Assembly: GCA_035551355.1 (NCBI GenBank)
Contig: DASZNF010000041.1
Coordinates: 1-33,265, forward strand
Origin: DATATV01 sp035551355
GTDB taxonomy: Bacteria > Actinomycetota > Actinomycetes > Mycobacteriales > Pseudonocardiaceae
Reading direction: 5' to 3'
Length of the DNA stretch: 33,265 nucleotides
Below, piece by piece: positions 6,550 to 15,102 of the stretch. Under the pieces are notes generated by a model. That model was not told the origin of the DNA and did no database searches. It worked only from the letters and a program-made list of their open reading frames with translations. Within the stretch, counting starts at the first letter, position 1; each line of letters begins with the position of its first letter. The position numbers and the translations under genes are program-made.

Positions 6550-9500
6550 TCAGTTGGGTCCGCCGAACAGGGGTGGCTCTGCACCGCTGGGCACCACGAG
6601 GAACGGCGGTGAGGACACCGGTCCGAACGCCGGGCCGCTGATTGTCCTGGCCTGCAACACTCTCTGGCCCAGTTGATCGTGGTGGAAGATCAGCACTTGG
6701 GCGGCGAACGTGCCGTCCGGGCGCACGGTCACCTGGCCCGGGGTCGGCGAGATGCCGGCCGACCAGGTCAGCACGATCACCGCGCCGGGCGGGAATCCGG
6801 TGCCGGTGGCCTGGGTGACGAAGCCGGGCGGCCCGATGGCGGGTCCGATGGTCAGCACCGGCTGGATGATCGTGATCGCCGCGGTCGCGGTGTTGTCGTT
6901 GGCGACCGTGTCCGGTCCGGTGGTGGCGATGGCGCCGGATTCGTTGGCCCGCAGGGCGATCAGCGCGGCCAGGGTGTAGCGCACCTGCACGGTCTGGCCG
7001 GGCGCGAGGGTGCCCAGCTGGCAGCCGGTGCCGGTGGCGTCGCAGGTGGCCGGCGAGACCGTCTTCGGTGGACCGAGCGCGGCGGGCAGGCTGGTGGTCA
7101 GCACCACCGCGGGCATGGCCACCGGGGCGGCGTTGTGCACGGTGTAGGTCACCACGATGTCGTCGCCGCCGACGAACCCGGTGTTCGGGCCGACGCCGGT
7201 GAGCAGCGAGAGGTCACCCTTGCCCGGTGGCGGCGGGGTCACCACGATCTGTTTGGCCACGGTGACCGTGACGGTCGCGGTGTCGTCGCCCGGGTTGGCG
7301 TCGGCCAGATCGCTGTGGATCGCGGCGACCGCGGTCTGCGCTCCGGCCTGCACGCCGGTCACCAGCAATCGCACCGTTGCGGTGGAATTGGGCGCCATGG
7401 TGCCGAACACGCAGGCCAGGTTGGCCACCTCGCAGCCGCCGAGGGCGCTGGTGATCTGCTCGGCCCGCAGCCCGGCGGGCAGGGTGAGCTGCAGTCGGGT
7501 GTTGGGCGCGGGCACGCTGCCGTGGTTGGCCACCGTGAACGTCAGCGTGCTGCGCGCGTCGAAGGCCACGGACGTGGGATTCGCGGTGGCGGTCACGCCC
7601 AGATCGGGCTGCCGCTGGAACGCGGGCTGGGACGCTCCGCCGGGAGTGGTGATCAGCGCGGTGGGGGTGCCACCGGCGGCCGGCACCGTCCAGACCTGCG
7701 GCACCACTTCGGACAGCGTGCCGTCGGCGAACGCGACCAATTTCCCGTCCGGCGACCAGGCCGGGTCGGTGAAGAAGGACTCCTCGTTCACGTTCTGATC
7801 CACCCGGCGGGCGTTGTCGCCGGTGATGTCGGCGACGCAGATATGGCCGATGTGGCTGAACGCCAACGAGTTCCCGTCCGGCGACCAGTCCGGCGCCTGA
7901 TCGGGCCCGCCCGAACACGGGTCACCGAACTTGACGGACAGGTCGACCTGGTTGGTGACGGCGACCGTCCCGTCGGGCTGCGGAGCCAGCGACGCCACCC
8001 AGATGCTCGGCGTGCCGGGCGCGGTCGGGTACACCGTCATGGTCGCGGTCGAGGTGCCAGTGTTGCCGTTCGCGTCGGTCGCGGTGCAGGTGACCGTGGT
8101 GACGCCGACCGGGAAGGTGCTGCCCGAGGGCGGTGTGCAGCTGGGCGGGGTGGGCAGCGGGTTGCCCGCGAAATCCGTTGCGGTGGCCGCATAGTCGATG
8201 ACCGCGCCGGCCGCGCCGGTGGCGTTCGTGGCGACCGGGCTGACGATCACGACCGGTGACGCCGGGTCCCTGACTTCTACGGTGATGGCCTGGGTGTAGC
8301 CCGGTCTGACCGTGTTTTCCCCGTCCAGCAGGTAATCCACGGTGCAGTTCAGGGTCGAGCCGATGGGTGCGTTCGGGTCGACCGCGACCGACTCGGTGAA
8401 CTTGGCCTGCTGGCCGCCGGGGACGGTCTGGGGCCCGGTGGGGCTGAAACTCACCGAAAGTCCGGCATCGCAGTGGGTCACGGGGTTCACCGTCACCGGC
8501 AGGCTGGAGATGGCCTGGGAGATCGCGGCATCGATATCACCGGCGTGGCTGCTGGCCGTCACCGTGCCGTTGGTTGCCCCGGCTACGGCGGTGGCCTGGT
8601 GTTTACTGGCGCTGCCGTCGAGTGGAGCGTCGGGAGCCACCGTGCAGGTGTGCTCGGGGTCGGCTTCCGGGGCGTCCAGTCCCAGGCACGTGTCATGGTT
8701 GTTCGCGGAGTCCGAGACCGGAACGGCGATGACGCGAATGCCCGCGGCTTGCAGGGCGCTGATCGCGTCCGGCAGGGAGTAGCGGGGGACGTCAGCCGGC
8801 GAAGTGCCCTCGGGCAGGGGCGGCTCGTCGGGGTTGGGGTCGGGGCTCAGGTCGTGGCTGTAGGCGTCGCCGATCAGGACCACCAGCTTGGTGCTGTTGG
8901 GCCGCCAGCTCACCGATCCGGTGGCAGCCTGGTGCAGCGCGTAGAGCCAGTCCTCCGGCAGATCGCCACCGCCGGTCGCATCGATGCCGCCGATCTTGTT
9001 CTGGATGAAGTCGTTCAGCGTGGCGCTGGTGTTCAACGATTCCAGCGGTTGCGCCACTCCGAATCCGCTGGCGATGCCGTCGAAGTCCAGGTCGCGGTAG
9101 GTGGCCAGGCCGAAGTTCGCGTTGGGTTGCTGGGCCTGGATCTGGCTCACCACGGAGGCCATGTTCGTTTCCACTCCGGCGATCGGACTTTCGGAGTCCG
9201 TGCCCTGCTCGCCCATCGAGCCGGTGGCGTCGACCAGGAACAGCACGTCCGGATTGGCCGGCACATTCGGGGTTTCCACGGTGACGCCGTTGACGTCGAA
9301 GGAGGATCCGGCCGCTCCGGCCCGGTTCACGGTGGCCGGGTTGACCTGCGAGGGTTCGGTCGGGTTCACCGATCCCGTGCGCTCCAACGCGATCCGGGTG
9401 CCGTCCGGGGACCAGGTGGGCTGCACATCGCTGGCGGCCATGCCCGGCGGAGCCGGCACCGAGCCGATCACCTGACCGTCGGCGACCCGCACGATCTGCA

Positions 9501-10821
9501 CCGTGTTCGTGATCTGCTCGTCGGTGTCGACCGCGAGGGAAAGCGCGATCTCGGTGCCGTCCGGCGACCACGCCGGGTTGCTCTGCGAGCCGGCGCCGGC
9601 CGGATCGCCGGTCAGCGGGTGCGGGTTCGAGCCGTCGGAACTGGCGACTACGACCCGGCTTGCGTCCTCACCGTTCTGTTCGGTGTAGGCCAGTTTCGTG
9701 CCGTCGGTGGTGAACGCCGGGTCGGAGTCTTCGATGCCCGGGTTGCCGGTCAGGTCGTGCCGGTCGTTGCCTGCGGCGTCGGCGCTGAAGATGCCGTCCG
9801 AACCGCCGTAGCGCAGCTGGGTGAACACCACCTGGTCGATGGCGCGGCCGTCGCCGACCGTGCGCAGCCAGGTCGGATGGGTGTCGCCGAGCCCGTTGTC
9901 CGACGCCACCACGCTGATCGCGCCGGAACCCAGCGCCACCTGGTCGATCTCGCCGAGCGGGCGGTTGTCCCGATGGGTGGTGAACGCGATCCGGGAACCG
10001 TCGGCCGACCAGGCCGGTTCGGACGTGTCCCCGGTGTCGTTGGGCATCACCCTGGTCACCGTGCCGCCCGTGGCCGCGACCAATGCCACATCGCCGGTGG
10101 TGTGGAATCTCGTTGTGGTGAAAGCGATCCGGCTGCCGTCGGGCGACCAGGCGGGTTCGGTGTCGGCGGCCGGATCAGTGGTGATCCGGGTTTCCGCGCC
10201 CCCGGCCACCGGGACGGTGTAGATCTCGCCGGCCGGATCGTCCCTGGTGCTGGAGAAGGCCAGCTTCGTGCCGTCCGGGGACCAGCTGGGCCAGGTGTCC
10301 ACGACCGTATCGGTGGTGACCTGGCGCAGTCCGGTGCCGTCCACGCCGACCACCCAGATGTTCAGCACGCCCGGCGCGCCGGTCTGCTGGGCGGCGAACG
10401 CGACCTGCCTGCCGTCCGGGGACAGCGCCGGATACTGGTCGACCGCGCCGTTGTCGGTCAGCCGCACCGCCGAGCCACCGCGCGGCTGGTAGAAGATCTG
10501 GCCGGTGTGTCCGGCCGCGCCGGGGGCGGCGGTGCGGTTGCTCACCCACACCAGCCCGGTCGACCCGGTGGCGGCCGGGCCGCCGGCCGAGGCGTCGAAA
10601 TCCACCCCGCCCGCCTCGCCCAGCACGGAGCTTTCCGTGCCGACGCCGGGAGTGCTGGCCATCAGCTCGGTGGTGTCCTGGCTGGTGTAACCAACCCGGT
10701 ACGGGGCAACGGGGGTGGCCGCGTCGGCGGCCTGGGCGGCCGGCCGGGTCTGCGCGGCCAGCGCCGCGGCGCACAACGCGGTCGCGATCAGCGCCGCGAT
10801 CGCTGGTCTGCCGACACGCAC
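6550..10821 (-). CDS. Giant secreted PD40 / vWA / HYR / DUF11 protein of the eCIS cluster
   Basis: 1423 residues, GTG start preceded by GGAGGAAAC. A signal peptide (IAALIATALCAAALAAQ) opens the protein. At about 75-500 are many TolB-like PD40 repeats (WSPDGTKLAFSS, WSPDGSRIAFTT), which form a beta-propeller. At about 525-775 is a von Willebrand A domain with MIDAS motif DATGSMGE. A HYR-like domain follows at about 875-930 (CTATDANGNTGT), then further PD40 repeats at about 950-1075. Two CARDB/DUF11-type modules occupy about 1070-1320, and a beta-sandwich end completes it. No membrane anchor or sortase signal is visible. It sits 13 nt after the zinc-ribbon gene, inside the eCIS operon. A role in binding outside the membrane is likely, but its partner is unknown. 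Confidence 0.88.
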   Translation of the reverse strand: MRVGRPAIAALIATALCAAALAAQTRPAAQAADAATPVAPYRVGYTSQDTTELMASTPGVGTESSVLGEAGGVDFDASAGGPAATGSTGLVWVSNRTAAPGAAGHTGQIFYQPRGGSAVRLTDNGAVDQYPALSPDGRQVAFAAQQTGAPGVLNIWVVGVDGTGLRQVTTDTVVDTWPSWSPDGTKLAFSSTRDDPAGEIYTVPVAGGAETRITTDPAADTEPAWSPDGSRIAFTTTRFHTTGDVALVAATGGTVTRVMPNDTGDTSEPAWSADGSRIAFTTHRDNRPLGEIDQVALGSGAISVVASDNGLGDTHPTWLRTVGDGRAIDQVVFTQLRYGGSDGIFSADAAGNDRHDLTGNPGIEDSDPAFTTDGTKLAYTEQNGEDASRVVVASSDGSNPHPLTGDPAGAGSQSNPAWSPDGTEIALSLAVDTDEQITNTVQIVRVADGQVIGSVPAPPGMAASDVQPTWSPDGTRIALERTGSVNPTEPSQVNPATVNRAGAAGSSFDVNGVTVETPNVPANPDVLFLVDATGSMGEQGTDSESPIAGVETNMASVVSQIQAQQPNANFGLATYRDLDFDGIASGFGVAQPLESLNTSATLNDFIQNKIGGIDATGGGDLPEDWLYALHQAATGSVSWRPNSTKLVVLIGDAYSHDLSPDPNPDEPPLPEGTSPADVPRYSLPDAISALQAAGIRVIAVPVSDSANNHDTCLGLDAPEADPEHTCTVAPDAPLDGSASKHQATAVAGATNGTVTASSHAGDIDAAISQAISSLPVTVNPVTHCDAGLSVSFSPTGPQTVPGGQQAKFTESVAVDPNAPIGSTLNCTVDYLLDGENTVRPGYTQAITVEVRDPASPVVIVSPVATNATGAAGAVIDYAATATDFAGNPLPTPPSCTPPSGSTFPVGVTTVTCTATDANGNTGTSTATMTVYPTAPGTPSIWVASLAPQPDGTVAVTNQVDLSVKFGDPCSGGPDQAPDWSPDGNSLAFSHIGHICVADITGDNARRVDQNVNEESFFTDPAWSPDGKLVAFADGTLSEVVPQVWTVPAAGGTPTALITTPGGASQPAFQRQPDLGVTATANPTSVAFDARSTLTFTVANHGSVPAPNTRLQLTLPAGLRAEQITSALGGCEVANLACVFGTMAPNSTATVRLLVTGVQAGAQTAVAAIHSDLADANPGDDTATVTVTVAKQIVVTPPPPGKGDLSLLTGVGPNTGFVGGDDIVVTYTVHNAAPVAMPAVVLTTSLPAALGPPKTVSPATCDATGTGCQLGTLAPGQTVQVRYTLAALIALRANESGAIATTGPDTVANDNTATAAITIIQPVLTIGPAIGPPGFVTQATGTGFPPGAVIVLTWSAGISPTPGQVTVRPDGTFAAQVLIFHHDQLGQRVLQARTISGPAFGPVSSPPFLVVPSGAEPPLFGGPN

Positions 10822-10834
10822 GTTTCCTCCAGGG

Positions 10835-11821
10835 TCAGCTCTTCACGAACAGTTCGAACTCGTCGATGGCGACCTCGCTGCCGTGCAACGAGTGGTAGCG
10901 CGAGGTCACGTGCACCTCCACGCTGGTGGCGCCGTCGCTGTCGCCGATGGACACGTCCTGCGGGTCCGGGGTGTCGGCGAGGTTCATGTCGTAGGTCTTG
11001 CCGGTGCTGAACACCAGGTGCAGCGTCTGCGGCCGGTCGGCGGACTGGAAGTCGCTGCCGATGCCGCTGCGCACGATCGCCTTGGCCAGGTTCACCTTGT
11101 GGTCGAAGGTGAGCACCAGAGTGGGTTCGGGGCCGTTGAACGGGGCGGCCCAGTAGGTGCCGATGGTGTTGTCGTCGATCAGGTCGGCCGGGTGCGCCGG
11201 GTCGGACACGTTGGCCGTGATCGTCACCGGGTGCACCGGGTCGTAGTGCGTGACGAACATGCCGACCACCTTGTTCCTGGCGGCGGTGGCGTCGGTGTTG
11301 ACGGTGTGCCGGAACGCCGGGAACAGCGCGTAGCCGATGGCCGCGAGCACCACCACGATGGCCACGATGTTGCGCACCCAGCGCACCGCGGAGCGGAACG
11401 ACTCGCTGAACACACCACGTCGCCGGGCTCGCCGGGCGCCGGCCTGGAGCCGCTTGTCCTTGCGGTGCGGGACGAATCGCCGCCACCACGGCGGCTTGAC
11501 CGCCAGCGAGTCGGCCAGCGATCCACCGCACCGGCGGCAGAACCGGCGGGTGGGCGCGTTGCCCTCGCCGCACTGCCCGCAGATCAGGTCGCCCGGCGCG
11601 GGCGGGCGCGGCGGCGCGGCCTGGGTCTGCGACCGGTGCCGGACCGGCGCCGGTCCGGCCTCGCCGGGTTGGGCCACGGTCGCCGGGGCGGGCTCGGCCA
11701 CGGCGGTGGCCACCGGGGCCTCGTCGGCCCGCGCCCCGTCCCACTCCAGGAAAGCGTTGCAGGCGCCACAGAATCGGGCGTCCGCGGCGTTGTGTTCGCC
11801 GCACTGGGCGCAGATCAGCAT
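10835..11821 (-). CDS. Double zinc-ribbon membrane protein with discoidin-like outer domain
   Basis: 328 residues from the ATG at 11821, which lies 4 nt after the preceding stop. Two zinc ribbons of the CxxC-N9-CxxC form occur near the N-terminus (CAQCGEHNAADARFCGAC and CGQCGEGNAPTRRFCRRC), joined by an Ala/Pro-rich linker. A basic stretch then precedes one membrane helix at about 145-170 (IVAIVVVLAAIGYALFPAF). The C-terminal half resembles an F5/8 (discoidin-like) sandwich (DLIDDNTIGTYWAAP, LVLTFDHKVNLAKAIV). Cytosolic zinc ribbons with an outer carbohydrate-binding-type domain suggest a link between the tail particle and the envelope. Co-transcribed with tail genes; exact role unknown. Confidence 0.82.
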   Translation of the reverse strand: MLICAQCGEHNAADARFCGACNAFLEWDGARADEAPVATAVAEPAPATVAQPGEAGPAPVRHRSQTQAAPPRPPAPGDLICGQCGEGNAPTRRFCRRCGGSLADSLAVKPPWWRRFVPHRKDKRLQAGARRARRRGVFSESFRSAVRWVRNIVAIVVVLAAIGYALFPAFRHTVNTDATAARNKVVGMFVTHYDPVHPVTITANVSDPAHPADLIDDNTIGTYWAAPFNGPEPTLVLTFDHKVNLAKAIVRSGIGSDFQSADRPQTLHLVFSTGKTYDMNLADTPDPQDVSIGDSDGATSVEVHVTSRYHSLHGSEVAIDEFELFVKS

Positions 11822-11825
11822 CGCG

Positions 11826-12377
11826 CTAGCCTCCGTTGTCCGCGAGAACTTCCAGGGTGACCACCACGTGCGCGGGCACCGTCGTGGCGATCGCCGCGCG
11901 CAACCGTTGCTGGTCAATGGTTTCCGGGTCGGCCGCCCACACCCGCACCATCGCCCGCGGCGGTCCGTCGCCGGGCAGCGGACCGCCCGGGCGCGTCGAC
12001 GAGACGCAGCCGCCGCTGTCGGTCACCTCGACCCGGCCGCCGGTGAGCAGCCGCACGTGCGCGGCCAGGCCGCGCCGGGTGCCGCGCCACCGGTGCAGTT
12101 CCACCGCGTTGGCCACCAGTTCCCGGCGCTGGGCGAGGGTCCAGCTCTCGTCGATGTCCAGCGCGACCCAGCCGGCCAGCCAGTCCAGGAAATCCACTGG
12201 CGCCAGCCACGGGTCCAGATACCCGGGCAGCCCGTCCAGGGTGGCGAACACCGGGGCCAGCACCTCGTCAAGGGCGCCGGTGAACCGCTGGGTGAACTCG
12301 TCGTCCAGGTAGACCGCGGGCAGCCGCTCGGCGATCGGATGCGGCGTGGGCAGCCCGCCCACCCCGCCCCGGCTCAC
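11826..12377 (-). CDS. Phage tail protein I-like baseplate protein
   Basis: 183 residues. The start GTG overlaps the TGA of the baseplate J-like gene (GTGA), with a G-rich Shine-Dalgarno just before it. The sequence LPAVYLDDEFTQRFTGALDEVLAPVFATLDGLPGYLDP, then FLDWLAGWVALDIDESW and RRELVANAVELHRWRGTRRGL, is the signature of the phage tail protein (P2 gpI-like) family found in eCIS and type VI-like baseplates. It probably completes the baseplate wedge with the gp6-like and gp25 proteins encoded just upstream. The open frame continues further upstream without a start that makes sense and overlaps the neighbouring gene, so I reject the longer version. Confidence 0.87.
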   Translation of the reverse strand: MSRGGVGGLPTPHPIAERLPAVYLDDEFTQRFTGALDEVLAPVFATLDGLPGYLDPWLAPVDFLDWLAGWVALDIDESWTLAQRRELVANAVELHRWRGTRRGLAAHVRLLTGGRVEVTDSGGCVSSTRPGGPLPGDGPPRAMVRVWAADPETIDQQRLRAAIATTVPAHVVVTLEVLADNGG

Positions 12378-14386
12378 CGGTCCCCCATGATCACGCGCAC
12401 CTGGTGCGCCACCGAGAACACCAGCGCGTTGCTGGGCAGATCGATGCGCTGCACCGGTTCGCCGCGGTCCCGGCTGGCCGGGTCGGTCGGGTTGGAGCCG
12501 AACAGCCGGATGTCGGCCACCGCGTCCACGCCGTGCAACCGTTGCAGGACAGCGAAAACCTCGCCGGAGACCACGGCCCGCCCGAACGGCCAGCCCTGCC
12601 CGTCCGGGCCGCCGGAGACCGGGCTGAAGTACGCGTACAGCGCGTCCACCGCCCTGGACCGCAACAACTCCCGCGCCACGTGCGGCCGGGCCCGCAGTTC
12701 GGCCACCACGGTCACACCCTGGTAGAACGGCGGCTCGACGGAGATCCGGGCGCCGAGGCAGCGCCGCTCGTCCAGGTAGCGCTCGATACGCCTGCGCACC
12801 CCGGGATGCACGTCCAGGTCGGCGAACCGCAGTTCCCCGCCGCCGGGCACCGAGGGCACCACCAGCACTCGCGCGCCCTCGGCCGCTCCGTCGGCCGGCA
12901 CGCAGCGCACCCGGGCCGCCTCGGGCGCGGCCTCCCGGGCCAGCTGCTCGTAGTCCTCGGCGGTGACCGCGCGATCCCTGGTGCGCAACAACAACGGGCC
13001 CCGCACCGAGGCGTCGCGGACCGACTCGCCGTCCACGCCCCCGGTGGCCGGCCGCCGGTTGACCACGCTGCTGACAAAGGGAACCGGGTCCCGGCGCACT
13101 CGCAGCACCCCGCGGGCGACGTTGCCGCGCAACCCGCCGCCGGTGCGGTACCCGGGCACCCGGATGGTCGCACCCTTGGCCGGAACCGCGCCGTAGTAGC
13201 GGAATTCGCCGGTCGGCTGGCGGATCGCCGGACCGAACAGCACCTCGCCGTCCACCCGGTCGAGCACCACGTGATTGTCGGCCGGACCGGACTCGGCGAA
13301 CGAACCGACCTCCTGCCAGCGTTCCCACCCGTCGTCCCCGGACACCTCGATCACCAGCCCGGTCGCGTCGGCCACCACCGGGCGGCGGGCCAGCGGAAAC
13401 CGTTGCCCGGGCACGCCATCGCTCATCCCGATGACCTCGTCGCGCACCACGTCGGCGTGCACCGCGCCGACCGTGCCGCCGATGGTGGACGCGGTCACCG
13501 CGTGCATGATCGGCGAATACTGGTAGAACGGCTGCCCCGGTTCGGGTTCGGTGACCCGGCAGCGCAGCCATCCGGCCCGCTGCCGCGCGATCACCGTGGC
13601 CGCATGGGTTTCCGGCACGTGCACGATCACGTCCCCGGCCTGGTTCAGTCCGCCGGTGCTGTCCTGCTCCACCTCGCACCGCATCCAGCCGGAGCCGTCG
13701 CGCGCCTCCCAGATCAGCGGTGGGTCCCGCGGATCGACACCGACGCCGCGCACCTCGCACTCGATGCGCAGCAACACCGCGCATCCGGGCACCGCGTCGG
13801 ACAACCCGAACAACAGCGCGTCGCCGGGCCGGGGCGCCGACCCGAAGCACTCCACCGCCGCGCCGCCGAGCAGCTCGTCCAGCCGCTCCACCGGCGGTGT
13901 TCCGGCGTCGGCCAGGGACACCCCGGTCACCGACTGCACCGAGGAGGTCGCGGCCACCGGCGGCGCGATCGAGGTGGCCAGGTAGGTCAGGCTGGCCGGC
14001 ACGATGGACAGCGCGCGCTCCACGGTGAACACCACAGGGTCCTCGGTGTCGGTGCGTTCGCTGGCCACCTGCGAGCCCGCGGCCACCACGACCGGGGTCT
14101 CCCGGGCCGCGGACAGCCAGAACGTCACGTCGCAGCGGGCCGCGGTGGGCGGGAACAGCCGCACCCCGATCAGTTCCAGGAACCGCAGATAATGCAGATC
14201 GGGCACCCGGTTGAGCCGGTAGAGCAGCTGTTCGACCATGGCGGCGAAGGTCTCGATCAGCGTCACGCCCGGGTCGGACACGTTGTGGTCAGTCCACTCC
14301 GGACAGTGCTGCTGCACGCGGGATTTTGCCTCGTCGACCAGGTCCTGGAACCGCCGGTCGTCCAGGTTCGGAGCAGGCAGGGCCAT
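12374..14386 (-). CDS. cis11: Baseplate J / gp6-like wedge protein (Cis11)
   Basis: 670 residues, starting at an ATG that shares one base with the gp25 stop (TGATG); a GTG one codon earlier is also possible. The N-terminus LDDRRFQDLVDEAKSRVQQHCPEWTDHNVSDPGVTLIETFA and the LYRLNRVPDLHYLRFLELIG segment are hallmarks of the eCIS 'putative baseplate assembly protein' family (Afp11/Pvc11), related to T4 gp6 and phage Mu/P2 J. The C-terminal RRIERYLDERRCLGARISVEPP is the conserved J-like core. It builds the wedge ring around the spike and triggers sheath contraction. Length is normal for the family. Confidence 0.93.
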   Translation of the reverse strand: MALPAPNLDDRRFQDLVDEAKSRVQQHCPEWTDHNVSDPGVTLIETFAAMVEQLLYRLNRVPDLHYLRFLELIGVRLFPPTAARCDVTFWLSAARETPVVVAAGSQVASERTDTEDPVVFTVERALSIVPASLTYLATSIAPPVAATSSVQSVTGVSLADAGTPPVERLDELLGGAAVECFGSAPRPGDALLFGLSDAVPGCAVLLRIECEVRGVGVDPRDPPLIWEARDGSGWMRCEVEQDSTGGLNQAGDVIVHVPETHAATVIARQRAGWLRCRVTEPEPGQPFYQYSPIMHAVTASTIGGTVGAVHADVVRDEVIGMSDGVPGQRFPLARRPVVADATGLVIEVSGDDGWERWQEVGSFAESGPADNHVVLDRVDGEVLFGPAIRQPTGEFRYYGAVPAKGATIRVPGYRTGGGLRGNVARGVLRVRRDPVPFVSSVVNRRPATGGVDGESVRDASVRGPLLLRTRDRAVTAEDYEQLAREAAPEAARVRCVPADGAAEGARVLVVPSVPGGGELRFADLDVHPGVRRRIERYLDERRCLGARISVEPPFYQGVTVVAELRARPHVARELLRSRAVDALYAYFSPVSGGPDGQGWPFGRAVVSGEVFAVLQRLHGVDAVADIRLFGSNPTDPASRDRGEPVQRIDLPSNALVFSVAHQVRVIMGDR

Positions 14387-14793
14387 CACACACCGTCCGG
14401 CGTCTCGTGCGGCGGGATCACGTAGAACGGGAAGACCAGGTTGCGCGGATCGTTGGTGCCGCGCAGCGTGTAGCGCACGTCGATCAGCAGCGTGCCCTGG
14501 TCGACCTCGGAGAAGCCGACCAGCACATCGGTCAGTTCGATGCGCGGTTCCCAGCGCTCCAGCGACAACCGCACCTGGTAGGCGATCTGGCCCGCGGTGG
14601 CCGAGTCGGCCGGCGCGAACACCAGGTCGTGGATGGCGCAGCCGAACTGCGGGCGCATCGGGCGTTCACCCGGCGCGGTGGCCAGGATCAGCCGGATGCT
14701 CTCCACGATCTCCCGTTCTCCGCTGACCAGTGCGATCGAGCCGGTCGCGTCGGTGTGCACCGGAAATGCCAGTCCCCTGCCGATGAAGTCCAC
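14386..14793 (-). CDS. cis9: gp25-like baseplate wedge protein (Cis9)
   Basis: 135 residues, GTG start after GGAGGG. It shows the gpW/gp25 family pattern: a start in FIGRGLAFPV, then EREIVESIRLILATAPGERPMRPQFGCAIHDLVF, where the E-R-P-M-R-P-x-F-G block is the gp25 signature and contains the core helix plus loop. A C-terminal strand pair follows (LLIDVRYTLRGTNDPRNLVFPFY). In contractile tails gp25 sits at the sheath-baseplate junction and starts sheath polymerisation. Tightly packed between the PAAR and Cis11 genes. Confidence 0.94.
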   Translation of the reverse strand: MDFIGRGLAFPVHTDATGSIALVSGEREIVESIRLILATAPGERPMRPQFGCAIHDLVFAPADSATAGQIAYQVRLSLERWEPRIELTDVLVGFSEVDQGTLLIDVRYTLRGTNDPRNLVFPFYVIPPHETPDGV

Positions 14794-14796
14794 CGC

Positions 14797-15078
14797 TCAC
14801 CCTCCAATGAGGACTGTCATACAGCCCATGATGATCGGCGCTCCGCACCCGGCCAGATCGCCGAGCCGTGCCGCGGGCAGGCTGCCGATCAGCACCGTCG
14901 GACATCCGGGCGGCACGATCGGGGTGGGCGGATGGACGGCCGGTGGCGGGAACGAGCAGGCGTGCATGGTGCCCACCGTCGCCGCAGGCAGCTCGCCGAT
15001 CAGCACGGTCGGCACGCCCGGACCGGTCAGCGTCCCGGGATGACCGGTCGGATCCCCGACCCTGGCCGCTGGTGGCAT
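14797..15078 (-). CDS. cis10: PAAR-domain spike tip protein (Cis10)
   Basis: 93 residues, ATG preceded by AGGAGG. It starts MPPAARVGDPTGHPG and contains two copies of a PTVLIG-LPAA-x3-G unit, ending GAPIIMGCMTVLIGG, which is the compact PAAR repeat architecture. Two His and two or three Cys can supply the metal site at the apex. It caps the VgrG-like spike, whose gene is 24 nt upstream, and makes the point that first meets the target membrane. No C-terminal toxin extension is attached, so this protein is structural only. Confidence 0.93.
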   Translation of the reverse strand: MPPAARVGDPTGHPGTLTGPGVPTVLIGELPAATVGTMHACSFPPPAVHPPTPIVPPGCPTVLIGSLPAARLGDLAGCGAPIIMGCMTVLIGG

Positions 15079-15102
15079 TCGCCCTCCTCCTGGTGAAAAA
15101 CG

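Noticed and set aside
8473..11010. 845-codon open frame on the + strand opposite the vWA gene
   Set aside because: Arg/Gly/Val/His-rich composition of a GC-rich shadow frame; the - strand has a signal peptide and clear PD40 and vWA domains.
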